64,000 nt of DNA from Calditrichota bacterium (GTDB taxonomy: Bacteria; Calditrichota; Calditrichia; Calditrichales; J004): positions 22,158 to 86,157 of the forward strand of contig JABFGF010000014.1 in assembly GCA_013112635.1 (NCBI GenBank), written 5' to 3'. Within the stretch, counting starts at the first letter, position 1; every line of letters starts with the position of its first letter. Position numbers and translations under genes: made by a program. Of this stretch, positions 53,385 through 61,394 are shown in pieces. The notes under the pieces were generated by a model. It made no database searches. It had not been told where the DNA came from and saw only the letters and a list, made by a program, of their open reading frames with translations.

Positions 53385-54143
53385 ATGAAAAATTTTTTAT
53401 TTCTACTACTAATATCTTTCACTGCTTATTTCTGCTCGACAAATACAACTGATCCGGTAGAAGAAGAATCCATTATTGGGGAATGGGATTGGGTTGTTTC
53501 AACCGGTGGAATTGCTGGGTGGACTATAACGCCTTTTTCCACAGGCGTTAATTGGTCTTATTCATTTTATGCTGACTCAACAGTTGTTTTTGCCAAAAAT
53601 GATACGGCTGTACTTACATCGAAATTCAGAATAATAGAAGACACTTTAAAAATTGATGCTACACCAATTGATCAGATAATAAAAATTGAAAATGACAAGC
53701 TTACCATGAGAGAAGACTGCATAGATTGTTATGAGCATGTGTATCAGCGCAACACAAGCTCCTCAAACAATATTATCATAGTTGATGATTTAGCTTTGAT
53801 CGATTTAAAAGGCGACCCGGTTCAATTAAACAGTGTTTCGATTTCAGATGATATTTTAAGTTTATCCGTTTCTTATAGTGGCGGTTGTGAAGAACATGAA
53901 TTTGGTTTGTTTGCAGGCAAAGCTTTTATGAAATCCAATCCGGTACAGGCACAAGTTATACTTGCCCATGATGGTAATGGTGACAGCTGCGAAGCCTGGA
54001 TAACAGAAACTTTGAATTTTAATTTATCACCAATTAAAAAAGTGTATCAAAATTCCTATGGCGCCTCGGGCTCGATGTATTTGCGAATTTCCACAGCATC
54101 GGATTCAACAGTTTTTCAACCTATGCCGCTTTATTTATTTTAA
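53385..54143 (+). CDS. Lipocalin-like lipoprotein
   Basis: The protein has 252 residues from the ATG at 53385; an ATG at 53361 falls in the upstream repeat. A signal (FLFLLLISFTAYFC) with Cys18 as the probable lipid site leads into a domain SIIGEWDWVVSTGGIAG, a lipocalin/META-type opening, through YQRNTSS at about 130. A second domain has SVSISDDILSLSVSYSGG and CEEHEFGLFAGKAF with GDSCEAW. The second half resembles a domain found in other secreted Bacteroidota proteins. Function unknown. Confidence 0.75.
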   Translation: MKNFLFLLLISFTAYFCSTNTTDPVEEESIIGEWDWVVSTGGIAGWTITPFSTGVNWSYSFYADSTVVFAKNDTAVLTSKFRIIEDTLKIDATPIDQIIKIENDKLTMREDCIDCYEHVYQRNTSSSNNIIIVDDLALIDLKGDPVQLNSVSISDDILSLSVSYSGGCEEHEFGLFAGKAFMKSNPVQAQVILAHDGNGDSCEAWITETLNFNLSPIKKVYQNSYGASGSMYLRISTASDSTVFQPMPLYLF

Positions 54144-54160
54144 ATAGCAAAGGAGGAAGA

Positions 54161-54490
54161 GTGAAGTTAAAACAATATATGCTTTTGCTGATTTTTTTTC
54201 TGGCTCATAATTGCTCAAACTCCGTTGGAAATGATGTTATTACAAAAGAAGGGATTGTAATTTGGGAAGGATCGTATGCAGTCGATGGTTGTGGCTTTTC
54301 AATTGAGATAGAAGACAAAATTTATAAACCAGAGAATGAAGAAATAATTTCAGTTGATTTCACAATATCCCATAGAACACAAGCTATAATTCGATTTGAA
54401 TATCTTCATAAAGAACTGGAATATTCTTGTGGTTTTTCAGGACCCCAATTACGAGAAGGAATAAAACTAATAGCAGTTTCAAAAATTTAG
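54161..54490 (+). CDS. Small lipoprotein
   Basis: The protein has 109 residues from a GTG at 54161 with an excellent Shine-Dalgarno (ggagga). The signal is MLLLIFFLAHNC with Cys18 as the likely lipid site, although the lipobox is relaxed. The mature part (IVIWEGSYAVDGCGFSIEIE and ATIRF-like QAIIRFEYL) is beta-rich with two Cys. No family recognised. It is 17 bases after the lipocalin-like gene. Confidence 0.7.
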   Translation: MKLKQYMLLLIFFLAHNCSNSVGNDVITKEGIVIWEGSYAVDGCGFSIEIEDKIYKPENEEIISVDFTISHRTQAIIRFEYLHKELEYSCGFSGPQLREGIKLIAVSKI

Positions 54491-54554
54491 TAAGGCTCTC
54501 GAAATGATTAATGGTGACTGATGGAGGTTCAAAATATATAAAGGATGCCCCCTT

Positions 54555-54622
54555 CGTCTGCGCTCAGGGTGAAGCATTAAAAGGGAAAGTACGAGATGTG
54601 TTCTTCATGGTGAGCGGAGACG
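54555..54622. repeat. Hairpin repeat related to the TCATTCTGA family
   Basis: The arms cgtctgcgctcagggtgaag (54555-54574) and cttcatggtgagcggagacg (54603-54622) match as inverted repeats at 16 of 20 positions. The element is nearly the reverse complement of the one at 55174-55229, inside a gene. Confidence 0.8.
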
Positions 54623-54689
54623 AACCATTTTTTATTTATTAATACGAGTGGAAAGAAAGTGAAATTCAGAGTTCTTCAAAGGTGTTAAA

Positions 54690-55076
54690 ATGAAACAAAT
54701 GATAGTAATACTATTTTTAGGAATAAGCATTATCATGTCTTCAAAGCAAGATAAAAATTTTGAAATACGGCCGGTCTATTCAGTGGATTCTGTTGAAGTG
54801 TTAAAATCGGCTAATGAAGAAATCTTGCTGAAAACAATATCGACCGCCCCAAATCCATGTTATGAGTTTTCTCATATTGATCTGGATGAAACAAATATTG
54901 CCAGCAATGAAATCTGGGTAACAGTTTTTGCAAAAAAAGATAAAAGTGTAAACTGTATTTCAGTAATTGGAAAAATGGAAGCAGAGTTTACTCTAATCGT
55001 TCCCAAAACGGGCGCATATAAAGTTGTATTTAAAGGGAAAACCAAAAATCTGGAAAAATATATTGAGGTAAAATAA
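54690..55076 (+). CDS. Secreted hypothetical protein
   Basis: The protein has 128 residues with a short hydrophobic N-terminus (MIVILFLGISIIMSS) that may be a signal peptide or anchor. The mature part is beta-rich with PNPCYEFSHIDLDET near the middle and FTLIVPKTGAYKVVFKGKTK at the end, resembling an Ig-like or bacterial adhesin-type sandwich. No family recognised. Shine-Dalgarno aaagg at 54678-54682. It ends one base before the short gene at 55078. Confidence 0.7.
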   Translation: MKQMIVILFLGISIIMSSKQDKNFEIRPVYSVDSVEVLKSANEEILLKTISTAPNPCYEFSHIDLDETNIASNEIWVTVFAKKDKSVNCISVIGKMEAEFTLIVPKTGAYKVVFKGKTKNLEKYIEVK

Positions 55077-55077
55077 A

Positions 55078-55239
55078 ATGAAAAAGCTTATTTTAATCGC
55101 AGCCATGGCTTTGATATTTTCCCTGAAAAATACTTATGCCCAAGATGGAAATCAAAGATTTTTAACAAAGGCTGGTTCGTATACGCTCACCATAAAGAAC
55201 TGGTCCTTCATCCCGAGCGAAGACGAGGGATATTTGTAA
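55078..55239 (+). CDS. Truncated secreted protein ending in a repeat element
   Basis: A 53-codon frame begins MKKLILIAAMALIFSLKNTY with a good signal peptide and a probable cleavage after AQ. Residues 32-53 (GSYTLTIKNWSFIPSEDEGY and the last residues) are encoded entirely by the hairpin repeat at 55174-55229, which carries the stop near its right end. The gene therefore looks like a longer secreted-protein gene cut short by insertion of the repeat. It starts one base after the stop of the preceding gene. It is a likely pseudogene, or a short exported peptide. Confidence 0.6.
   Translation: MKKLILIAAMALIFSLKNTYAQDGNQRFLTKAGSYTLTIKNWSFIPSEDEGYL
55174..55229. repeat. Hairpin repeat inserted in a small gene, reverse orientation
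   Basis: The left part (ggttcgtatacgctcaccat, 55174-55193) and the continuation aaagaac match the reverse complement of the right arm of the repeat at 54555-54622. The right part (cttcatcccgagcgaagacg, 55206-55225) matches the reverse complement of that repeat's left arm at 17 of 20 positions. The spacer is much shorter here. Its right edge supplies the Shine-Dalgarno gaggg for the kinase gene. Confidence 0.75.
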
Positions 55240-55240
55240 A

Positions 55241-56626
55241 ATGAAATATTTTAAAAATACATCTTTAAAAATCAGAATCCTGATTACCTTCACCGCAATC
55301 ACCATTTTGCTGGTGGCGATTATGGCACGGGTAAGTTACGAATCTGTAAAAGAAAACTATTTGCAACAGGCCGGTGAACATGTGAAAATGCTAAGTACAT
55401 ATATGGCCAAATCGCTGGATGTAAAGTACCTGGACTTCATTTCTTCTTCTAAAAATAATCTTGCCGATGAAGTTTATCACAAGTTCCTTGTAGGCCATGT
55501 TCAAAAAAGCGGTGTGGAAAACGCCTTCATTTTTGATAAGAGCCTTGCCTTGCTGGCAACTGCTAAAGCCGGAATTTCCTCCTCGCAATTGAAGCTGAAC
55601 CAGAATGAAATATTGTTAGTTTCACCTGGGGCAAGTGGCGTCTCTGTTCCATTTTCCAACAAAGAGGGACATTGGTTTATCTGGGGTTTTTACCGAATTG
55701 ATGATAATTTTTATCTTGGGATTGAAGAAAACGCTTCACGCCTGGAGACATTAAATCAGCTAAGCCGCATATTTTTTGGAATTGGGTTGGCGGGTATTAT
55801 TTTAACAATCATTGCCGGATGGTTTATTGCAAGGTCAATCGCTGAACCTGTAGATAAATTGGTTGATTACAGCAAAGAGATCGGCGCCGGTAATTTTAAG
55901 GCTGTTCCACCTAAAAAAATAAATGGTGAGTTTTCAATCCTCAACAAAAGTATGCAGCAAATGCAAAATGACTTAGAAACGCAAAACAAAGAACGCGAAC
56001 AGATGCTTGCTCAGATTGCTCATGAAATTAGAAATCCATTGGGAGGAATTGAACTACTTAGTGGGCTTGTAAAAGAAAATCTTTCAAACGATGATCCTTC
56101 CCAAATGCACCTGAAAAAGATTATTGAAGAGGTTCACGGTTTAAAAGAACAACTAAATTTATTTCTGGAATACAGCAAACCGCAAAAGGTTGATAAGGAA
56201 AATGTAAATTTAAATATACTTGCAAAAGAGGTTGAAGATAATTTTTTAGCTGAACTTAAACAGAAGAACATTGAGTTTAGAATTGAAAATCAACTGGAAA
56301 CAATTTCATTTGACCGGGGCCATTTGAAGCAGACACTGGTAAATTTGGTTTCTAATAGTATCGATGCTGTTGATAATAATGGCCAGATTGTTTTCTCATC
56401 AATCCGCCAAAATGGATCGAGCATGTTACAAATAAAAGATAATGGGTCAGGCATTGATGAGCAAAAAATGAAAGATATTTTCAGGCCTTTTTATACAAGC
56501 AAAGCCAACGGTACAGGTTTGGGATTGGCTATTTGCCGGAAATTATGTTTAGCAAACAATGCTGAACTGCTGATGAAAAATAATGATTCAAAAGGCTGTA
56601 GTTTTTTTTTATGGGTTAAAAACTAA
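55241..56626 (+). CDS. Membrane sensor histidine kinase
   Basis: The protein has 461 residues. TM1 (IRILITFTAITILLVAIMA, 11-30), a periplasmic sensor domain (31-172) and TM2 (IFFGIGLAGIILTIIAGWFI) are followed by a HAMP linker (RSIAEPVDKLVDYSKEIGAG). The HisKA box is AQIAHEIRNPLGG with His261. The ATP-binding domain has N-box NLVSNSIDA, G1 IKDNGSGID, F-box-like IFRPFYTSK and G2 GTGLGLAI. It probably phosphorylates the NtrC-type regulator encoded 67 bases downstream. Its Shine-Dalgarno is at the edge of a repeat. Confidence 0.94.
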   Translation: MKYFKNTSLKIRILITFTAITILLVAIMARVSYESVKENYLQQAGEHVKMLSTYMAKSLDVKYLDFISSSKNNLADEVYHKFLVGHVQKSGVENAFIFDKSLALLATAKAGISSSQLKLNQNEILLVSPGASGVSVPFSNKEGHWFIWGFYRIDDNFYLGIEENASRLETLNQLSRIFFGIGLAGIILTIIAGWFIARSIAEPVDKLVDYSKEIGAGNFKAVPPKKINGEFSILNKSMQQMQNDLETQNKEREQMLAQIAHEIRNPLGGIELLSGLVKENLSNDDPSQMHLKKIIEEVHGLKEQLNLFLEYSKPQKVDKENVNLNILAKEVEDNFLAELKQKNIEFRIENQLETISFDRGHLKQTLVNLVSNSIDAVDNNGQIVFSSIRQNGSSMLQIKDNGSGIDEQKMKDIFRPFYTSKANGTGLGLAICRKLCLANNAELLMKNNDSKGCSFFLWVKN

Positions 56627-56693
56627 AAATGTTTTTAATGTAAAAAGCTCAGTGAATATCTGTGTTAATCAGTGGCTAATTAGAAATTAAATT

Positions 56694-58055
56694 ATGAAAT
56701 CAAAAAAAATAATAATTGTAGAAGATAACGAAACTATGCGTTTGGGTATGAGCGAAACCCTGCGCCGCGAAGGCTATGAAATAAGTGATTTTGCTGATGC
56801 CCAGGAGGCCTTAAGCCATTTTAAGAATAATCCCACGCCTCTTATTATTTCCGATTTGCGCATGGACAAGATGGATGGCATGGAGCTTCTACAGAAAATA
56901 AAAGATGAAGATACCAGGCCCGAATTTATTATTGTTTCGGCTTATGGCACGGTTGAAACAGCTGTAAAAGCCATGCATTTGGGCGCTGCCGATTTTATGA
57001 CAAAACCGTTTTCCAATGAAGAATTGCGCATCCGGGTACGAAAAATTTTTGAAAAGCTTGCGGCAAGAAATGAGTTTGAAAAACTTCAGGAGCAAAATCT
57101 TTATTTAAATGAAGAACTGTCCCGCGCGTATCCGGAAATTATTGGGCAATCTCCTGTTATGCAGGATTTGTTTGAAATGGTTGAAAAGGTTGCGGCTGGT
57201 GAAAGCACAATAATAATTGAAGGCGAAAGCGGAACAGGCAAAGAACTTGTAGCACGTGCAATTCATCGCAGAAGCAAACGGTGTGACAAACCATTTGTAC
57301 GAGTAAATTGTGGCGCGTTGAATGATAACCTTTTGGAAAGCGAATTATTTGGCCATGAAAAAGGCGCTTTTACCGGGGCAATCCGTCAGCGAAAAGGACG
57401 TTTTGAATTAGCTGAAGGGGGCACGTTATTTTTAGATGAGATTGGTGATATTTCTCTAACAATGCAGGTAAAGCTTTTGCGTGTATTGCAAGAAAAAGAA
57501 TTTGAACGTGTGGGTGGTGAAGAGACTATCCAGACCGATGTGCGAATAATTTCTGCAACCAATAAAAATTTACATGAGGCCGCGTCTCAAAATAATTTTA
57601 GGGAAGATTTGTATTACCGGCTTAGCGTGATTCCCATTAAACTGCCCGCATTACGAGAACGCAAAGAAGACATCGCTTTATTGACCCGTTTTTTCATTGA
57701 CAAAATTAATAGTGACACAGATCGTTCTTTTTCTCCTGCGGCAATTGAAGCCATGATGGCTTATTCCTGGCCTGGTAATATCCGGGAGCTGGAAAACCTG
57801 GTTGAAAGGTTGTTGGTAATTTCAAATGAAAAAGAAATATCAATGCAAACAATTGCCCGTTACCTGGGGAATAATATTTCAAATTCCGAAAATTATGATG
57901 GAATTCCTTTGGATGATGCACTATTCAAGTTTGAAAAAAATCTAATCCAGCATGCAATGAAAAAATCGGATGGCATAAAAAACAGGGCTGCCAAACTTTT
58001 AGGGATTGGTACAAGCTCGCTTTATTATAAGCTGGAGAAGTATAAGTTGTTGTAA
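56694..58055 (+). CDS. NtrC-family sigma-54 response regulator
   Basis: The protein has 453 residues. The receiver domain (1-125) has Asp54 in ISDLRMDKMDG and Lys in FMTKPF. The AAA+ sigma-54 activation domain (150-390) has Walker A GESGTGKE (177-184), the sigma-54 contact GAFTGA (224-229), Walker B GTLFLDEIGD and the ATNKNL and YRLSVIPI segments. The C-terminus is a Fis-type helix-turn-helix (IKNRAAKLLGIGTSSLYYKL). It activates sigma-54 promoters in response to the adjacent kinase. Downstream secreted and outer-membrane genes are possible targets. Confidence 0.95.
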   Translation: MKSKKIIIVEDNETMRLGMSETLRREGYEISDFADAQEALSHFKNNPTPLIISDLRMDKMDGMELLQKIKDEDTRPEFIIVSAYGTVETAVKAMHLGAADFMTKPFSNEELRIRVRKIFEKLAARNEFEKLQEQNLYLNEELSRAYPEIIGQSPVMQDLFEMVEKVAAGESTIIIEGESGTGKELVARAIHRRSKRCDKPFVRVNCGALNDNLLESELFGHEKGAFTGAIRQRKGRFELAEGGTLFLDEIGDISLTMQVKLLRVLQEKEFERVGGEETIQTDVRIISATNKNLHEAASQNNFREDLYYRLSVIPIKLPALRERKEDIALLTRFFIDKINSDTDRSFSPAAIEAMMAYSWPGNIRELENLVERLLVISNEKEISMQTIARYLGNNISNSENYDGIPLDDALFKFEKNLIQHAMKKSDGIKNRAAKLLGIGTSSLYYKLEKYKLL

Positions 58056-58077
58056 ATAGTGTATAACCCACTCCTAA

Positions 58078-58093
58078 CCCCTCCCAAGAGGGG
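58078..58093. repeat. Short hairpin repeat
   Basis: The stem cccctc/gagggg with loop ccaa, in the context aacccctcccaagagggg, is a dispersed hairpin type found in many bacteria. It lies 22 bases after the sigma-54 regulator gene and may terminate transcription. Confidence 0.5.
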
Positions 58094-58143
58094 AATAGTG
58101 TGTGACGGGTGGGTCTAATACAAAATTACTGTTTGGAGTGTTT

Positions 58144-59061
58144 ATGAAAATCGTTTTAATAATTAGTTTTTTAATATCAATTGTTTCTGCACAGGAAATA
58201 TCTACTCAGGAAGCAAAGTTGATGACACTGGAAAAGTCTTATTCCATAGAAAAAAGCAAACTGGATTCCATCAACAATGTCCTTCAAACTCAAATCGATG
58301 AGCTGGATTTATTAAAAAAGGCTGAACAGAGAGATGAGGATAAAATTGCTCTTTTTATGTCCCGGGCTCACTCAGTTTCAAAGCTGGCAGATTCGCAAAC
58401 TGAAGTTGTAACAAATCTTGCAGTACAAATTAAAAAACACCGAATAATTTTGTACAACAGATATTCAGCAGCCATCGATTCTTTGGCAGATGAGCAGAAA
58501 CAAAATGATGAAGGTAAACTTAAGGAGCTTAATTATAAACGTTCACTGGTTTCCCCGGCTTTGCCGCTTTTTTCTTTTGATCCGGTTTTGATTGAACGGA
58601 TTGACTTAGCCAACACCGAAAACAGTTTGGAAAAATCCATTCATCATGATTATTTAACAAACGCGTTGTCAGAAATTGATTCGAATATTAAAGTGCTTAA
58701 CAGAAAAAAAGATGAAGTTTCTACAATGATCCGCCTTAATGAACAAACCGAAGATTTTATTGATGACCTGGATGGAACGCAATTTTTTAGCAGTATTGAG
58801 TTTGAATCGCAAAATAAAAGCAATTTCAGATTTGAACAATCTGATCATAGCGGAGCTGGTTTTGGAGTGGTAGGCGAGTCTGACAAAATAATTCAGTTAT
58901 ACGACCAATTGCAGCCTGTGATGGGTGAGTTGATTGAAGCACCAGGTATAACCAATACCGATTCTCTTGCTTCGGATGAGTATCTTAAACTGTTGCAAGG
59001 AACAGAAAAAACCCTGAAATTGTACAGGAAATTAATCCAAGATAAAATGGATCGCGATTAA
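58144..59061 (+). CDS. Secreted coiled-coil protein
   Basis: The protein has 305 residues from the ATG at 58144 (Shine-Dalgarno ttggag); a GTG at 58102 is in frame but far from it. A signal peptide (IVLIISFLISIVSAQ) leads to long heptad-like helices: AKLMTLEKSYSIEKSKLDSI, VLQTQIDELDLLKKAEQRDE and then ISRAHSVSKLADSQ-like. A second coiled coil is NTENSLEKSIHHDYL through EIDSNIKVLNRKKDEVSTM. No family recognised. It could span the periplasm or associate with the downstream barrel protein. Confidence 0.7.
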   Translation: MKIVLIISFLISIVSAQEISTQEAKLMTLEKSYSIEKSKLDSINNVLQTQIDELDLLKKAEQRDEDKIALFMSRAHSVSKLADSQTEVVTNLAVQIKKHRIILYNRYSAAIDSLADEQKQNDEGKLKELNYKRSLVSPALPLFSFDPVLIERIDLANTENSLEKSIHHDYLTNALSEIDSNIKVLNRKKDEVSTMIRLNEQTEDFIDDLDGTQFFSSIEFESQNKSNFRFEQSDHSGAGFGVVGESDKIIQLYDQLQPVMGELIEAPGITNTDSLASDEYLKLLQGTEKTLKLYRKLIQDKMDRD

Positions 59062-59080
59062 CTGCTAATTGGCTTTTCCT

Positions 59081-60064
59081 GTGAAATTAAAAAGTTTTCT
59101 CTTCTTATCGATTTTTCTTTTTTTTAATCCGCAAAATATATCCGCACAACAAAATAATACTAAGGTTAAAGCAGGGTTCGAATCTGGTAGAATAAATACA
59201 GAACGTTTTGGAGACGGCCTTTTTTTCAGACCTTTTGTAAAAATAAACGGGCGCAAAAAATTTAATAAATCTCTTCTTAAGATTAAGGCTCATGCCTCGT
59301 CTGAAATTATGAATTTGCAAAACAACGTTCGTGGAATACACCTATTGGCAAATATTGAATATGCCATTAATATTGGACGTGGAATTTTTTTGATAAGCGG
59401 GGCTGCCAAAAACCAGGTTCATTTTATTCAATCCCAAAAGAAACAACAGTTTAACGAAATTAATTTAAGATTCCGTTATTCACATAATTTATCGAAGATG
59501 TTTTCATTGCAGTTTAAAGAGCAGTTTATTTTCCGTGAGCAAAAAGGAGCTTCAAAAAATGCTTTATCTAAAAACATTTTGCAATCAGATTTGGGAATAA
59601 AAACTAAATCGGGAAGTATTTTGAAACTGGGCTTTTTTTATGAAAAAAATGCTTTTGATTACCAGCAAACTAAAATTATAGAACATACACGATCCGGACC
59701 ATCATTGGAGTATAATCATAAAAAACGATTTATTTTAAACTTAGCTTATAAATATGGGTTCTTTCAAAATAGTATAGTGCGTGACCAGCAAATAAATGTT
59801 CTGGCAGGAAAATATCTAACTCGTAAAGTGTCGGTTTTCTTTTTTGTCTATTACCTGTGGCGAATAAAGGAAGGTATTAACTCGGATAAGCTTGAATACA
59901 ATCCATTGGAAAGTTATAACAATGTTTCATTGAAACTGGGCTATGATCTAAAAGATAAAACGCATCTTTACAGTAAGCTACTCCATGAAGAGCAGGAAAT
60001 TTTTCAGCGTGGCAGTAAACTGTCTACTTTCCAGGTTATGCTGGGCGTACAGCAAAGCTTTTGA
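59081..60064 (+). CDS. Predicted outer-membrane beta-barrel protein
   Basis: The protein has 327 residues from the GTG at 59081; a TTG at 59069 is in frame and adds MAFP-like residues, and neither has a clear Shine-Dalgarno. The signal peptide is SFLFLSIFLFFNPQNISAQ. The mature part is a run of amphipathic strands with aromatic ends (KVKAGFESGRINTERFGDGL, FLISGAAKNQVHFIQ, LKLGFFYEKNAFDYQ, FILNLAYKYGFFQ, VSLKLGYDLKDKTHLYSKLL). It ends in Phe (LGVQQSF), as barrel proteins do. It is 19 bases after the coiled-coil gene. Confidence 0.78.
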   Translation: MKLKSFLFLSIFLFFNPQNISAQQNNTKVKAGFESGRINTERFGDGLFFRPFVKINGRKKFNKSLLKIKAHASSEIMNLQNNVRGIHLLANIEYAINIGRGIFLISGAAKNQVHFIQSQKKQQFNEINLRFRYSHNLSKMFSLQFKEQFIFREQKGASKNALSKNILQSDLGIKTKSGSILKLGFFYEKNAFDYQQTKIIEHTRSGPSLEYNHKKRFILNLAYKYGFFQNSIVRDQQINVLAGKYLTRKVSVFFFVYYLWRIKEGINSDKLEYNPLESYNNVSLKLGYDLKDKTHLYSKLLHEEQEIFQRGSKLSTFQVMLGVQQSF

Positions 60065-60242
60065 TTGAGAATTGTAAGATTGATGATTGAAAGATTGGAT
60101 CTTTCTATTAAATGAGAATTTACTTTGTATGTTGGATAATTCATAAAATACAAAGTTGAGGATGGTACGAAGTCGCCATTGGAAAAATAGAGTAAAATCC
60201 TCTGTGATCTCTGCGGTAAATAAATAATCTTTTCAACACTTC

Positions 60243-61232
60243 TTACTTTAAAATTTCATTAATTTTCTGCAGCTCTTCATCCGAAAAAGCCAGATTATCC
60301 AAAGCTGCAACACAATCCTCAATTTGCTCAACTTTGCTTGCACCGATTATAGTTGAAGTCATGCCGGTTAAACGCAGGTTCCAGGCAAGCGCCATTTGGG
60401 CCAGAGTTTGTCCACGCTTTACAGCCAACTTGTTCAGGGCATTTACAATGGCCAGTTTTTTTACGCTGATATCTGCTTCGCTGAGGTAACCATGTTCTTT
60501 TGCTGCACGTGAGTTGGCCGGGATGCCGCCAAGGTATTTGTTGGTTAGCAGGCCTTGGGCCAACGGAGAAAAAGAAATACAGCCAATGCCATCATGATCC
60601 AAAACCTTCATTAAATCCTTTTCAACCCAGCGCTCAAACATGTTGTACTTGGGTTGATGAATAAGGCAGGGTGTTCCAAGTTTCTTAAGAATTTTTGAAG
60701 CCTGTTTTGTTTGCTCTGCATTATAGGAAGAAATCCCAACATAAAGAGCTTTCCCGGAACGTACAATCTGATCAAGCGCAGACATGGTTTCCAATAATGG
60801 CGTTTCCGGATCGGGGCGGTGATGGTAGAAAATATCCACATAATCCAACCCCATTCTTTTCAGGCTTTGGTCCAGGCTGGCAATCAGGTATTTACGCGAC
60901 CCAAAATCGCCATAAGGCCCGGGCCACATATCCCAGCCGGCTTTGCTGGAAATTATCAGTTCATCACGGTGGCTATTAAAATCTTCTTTCAGGATTTTTC
61001 CAAAATTGCTCTCCGCACTTCCCGGCGCCGGACCGTAATTATTTGCCAGGTCAAAATGGGTAATACCTAAGTCAAATGATTTGTGGATCATTTTTCTGCC
61101 GGTTTCAAAATCATCCACATCGCCAAAGTTATGCCATAAACCAAGGGAAATGGCCGGCAGTTTTAAGCCGCTTTTTCCACAGCGGTTGTAAGGCATGTTT
61201 GCATAACGGGATGGATTGGGATTGTAGGTCAT
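60243..61232 (-). CDS. Aldo/keto reductase (YghZ-like)
   Basis: The protein has 329 residues. The AKR catalytic tetrad is visible: Asp in THFDLANNYGP, Tyr in the same segment, Lys in IISSKAGWDMWPGPYGD and His in YVDIFYHHRPDPETP. GVSSYN-like VGISSYNAEQ and IGASKVEQIEDC follow. It resembles the YghZ/L-glyceraldehyde-3-phosphate reductase group. It reduces aldehydes with NADPH. It stands alone, convergent with the barrel gene. Confidence 0.94.
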   Translation of the reverse strand: MTYNPNPSRYANMPYNRCGKSGLKLPAISLGLWHNFGDVDDFETGRKMIHKSFDLGITHFDLANNYGPAPGSAESNFGKILKEDFNSHRDELIISSKAGWDMWPGPYGDFGSRKYLIASLDQSLKRMGLDYVDIFYHHRPDPETPLLETMSALDQIVRSGKALYVGISSYNAEQTKQASKILKKLGTPCLIHQPKYNMFERWVEKDLMKVLDHDGIGCISFSPLAQGLLTNKYLGGIPANSRAAKEHGYLSEADISVKKLAIVNALNKLAVKRGQTLAQMALAWNLRLTGMTSTIIGASKVEQIEDCVAALDNLAFSDEELQKINEILK

Positions 61233-61313
61233 TTGGTTTCCTTTTTAAAAGAGATTGTCCTGGCAATAACTTATGTATTTTTGGAATAACATAAAAAAAA
61301 TGTTAAAATAAAA

Positions 61314-61337
61314 ATCCCGCCTGTAAAAAGGCGGGAT
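61314..61337 (-). terminator. Rho-independent terminator for the minus-strand protease gene
   Basis: The arms atcccgcct (61314-61322) and aggcgggat (61329-61337) form a 9-base stem with a 6-base loop. On the minus strand it is followed by a T-rich stretch (complement of 61300-61313). A second imperfect inverted repeat, aaacctg (61344-61350) with caggttt (61386-61392), sits between it and the gene end. Confidence 0.8.
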
Positions 61338-61394
61338 TAACGGAAACCTGTCTGCTTTGTCTCTCGTCGAAAAGAATTCAATAGGCAGGTTTTC

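Noticed and set aside
55391..55588. A 65-codon antisense frame in the sensor kinase gene
   Set aside because: It is a shadow of the kinase sensor domain and has no translation signals.
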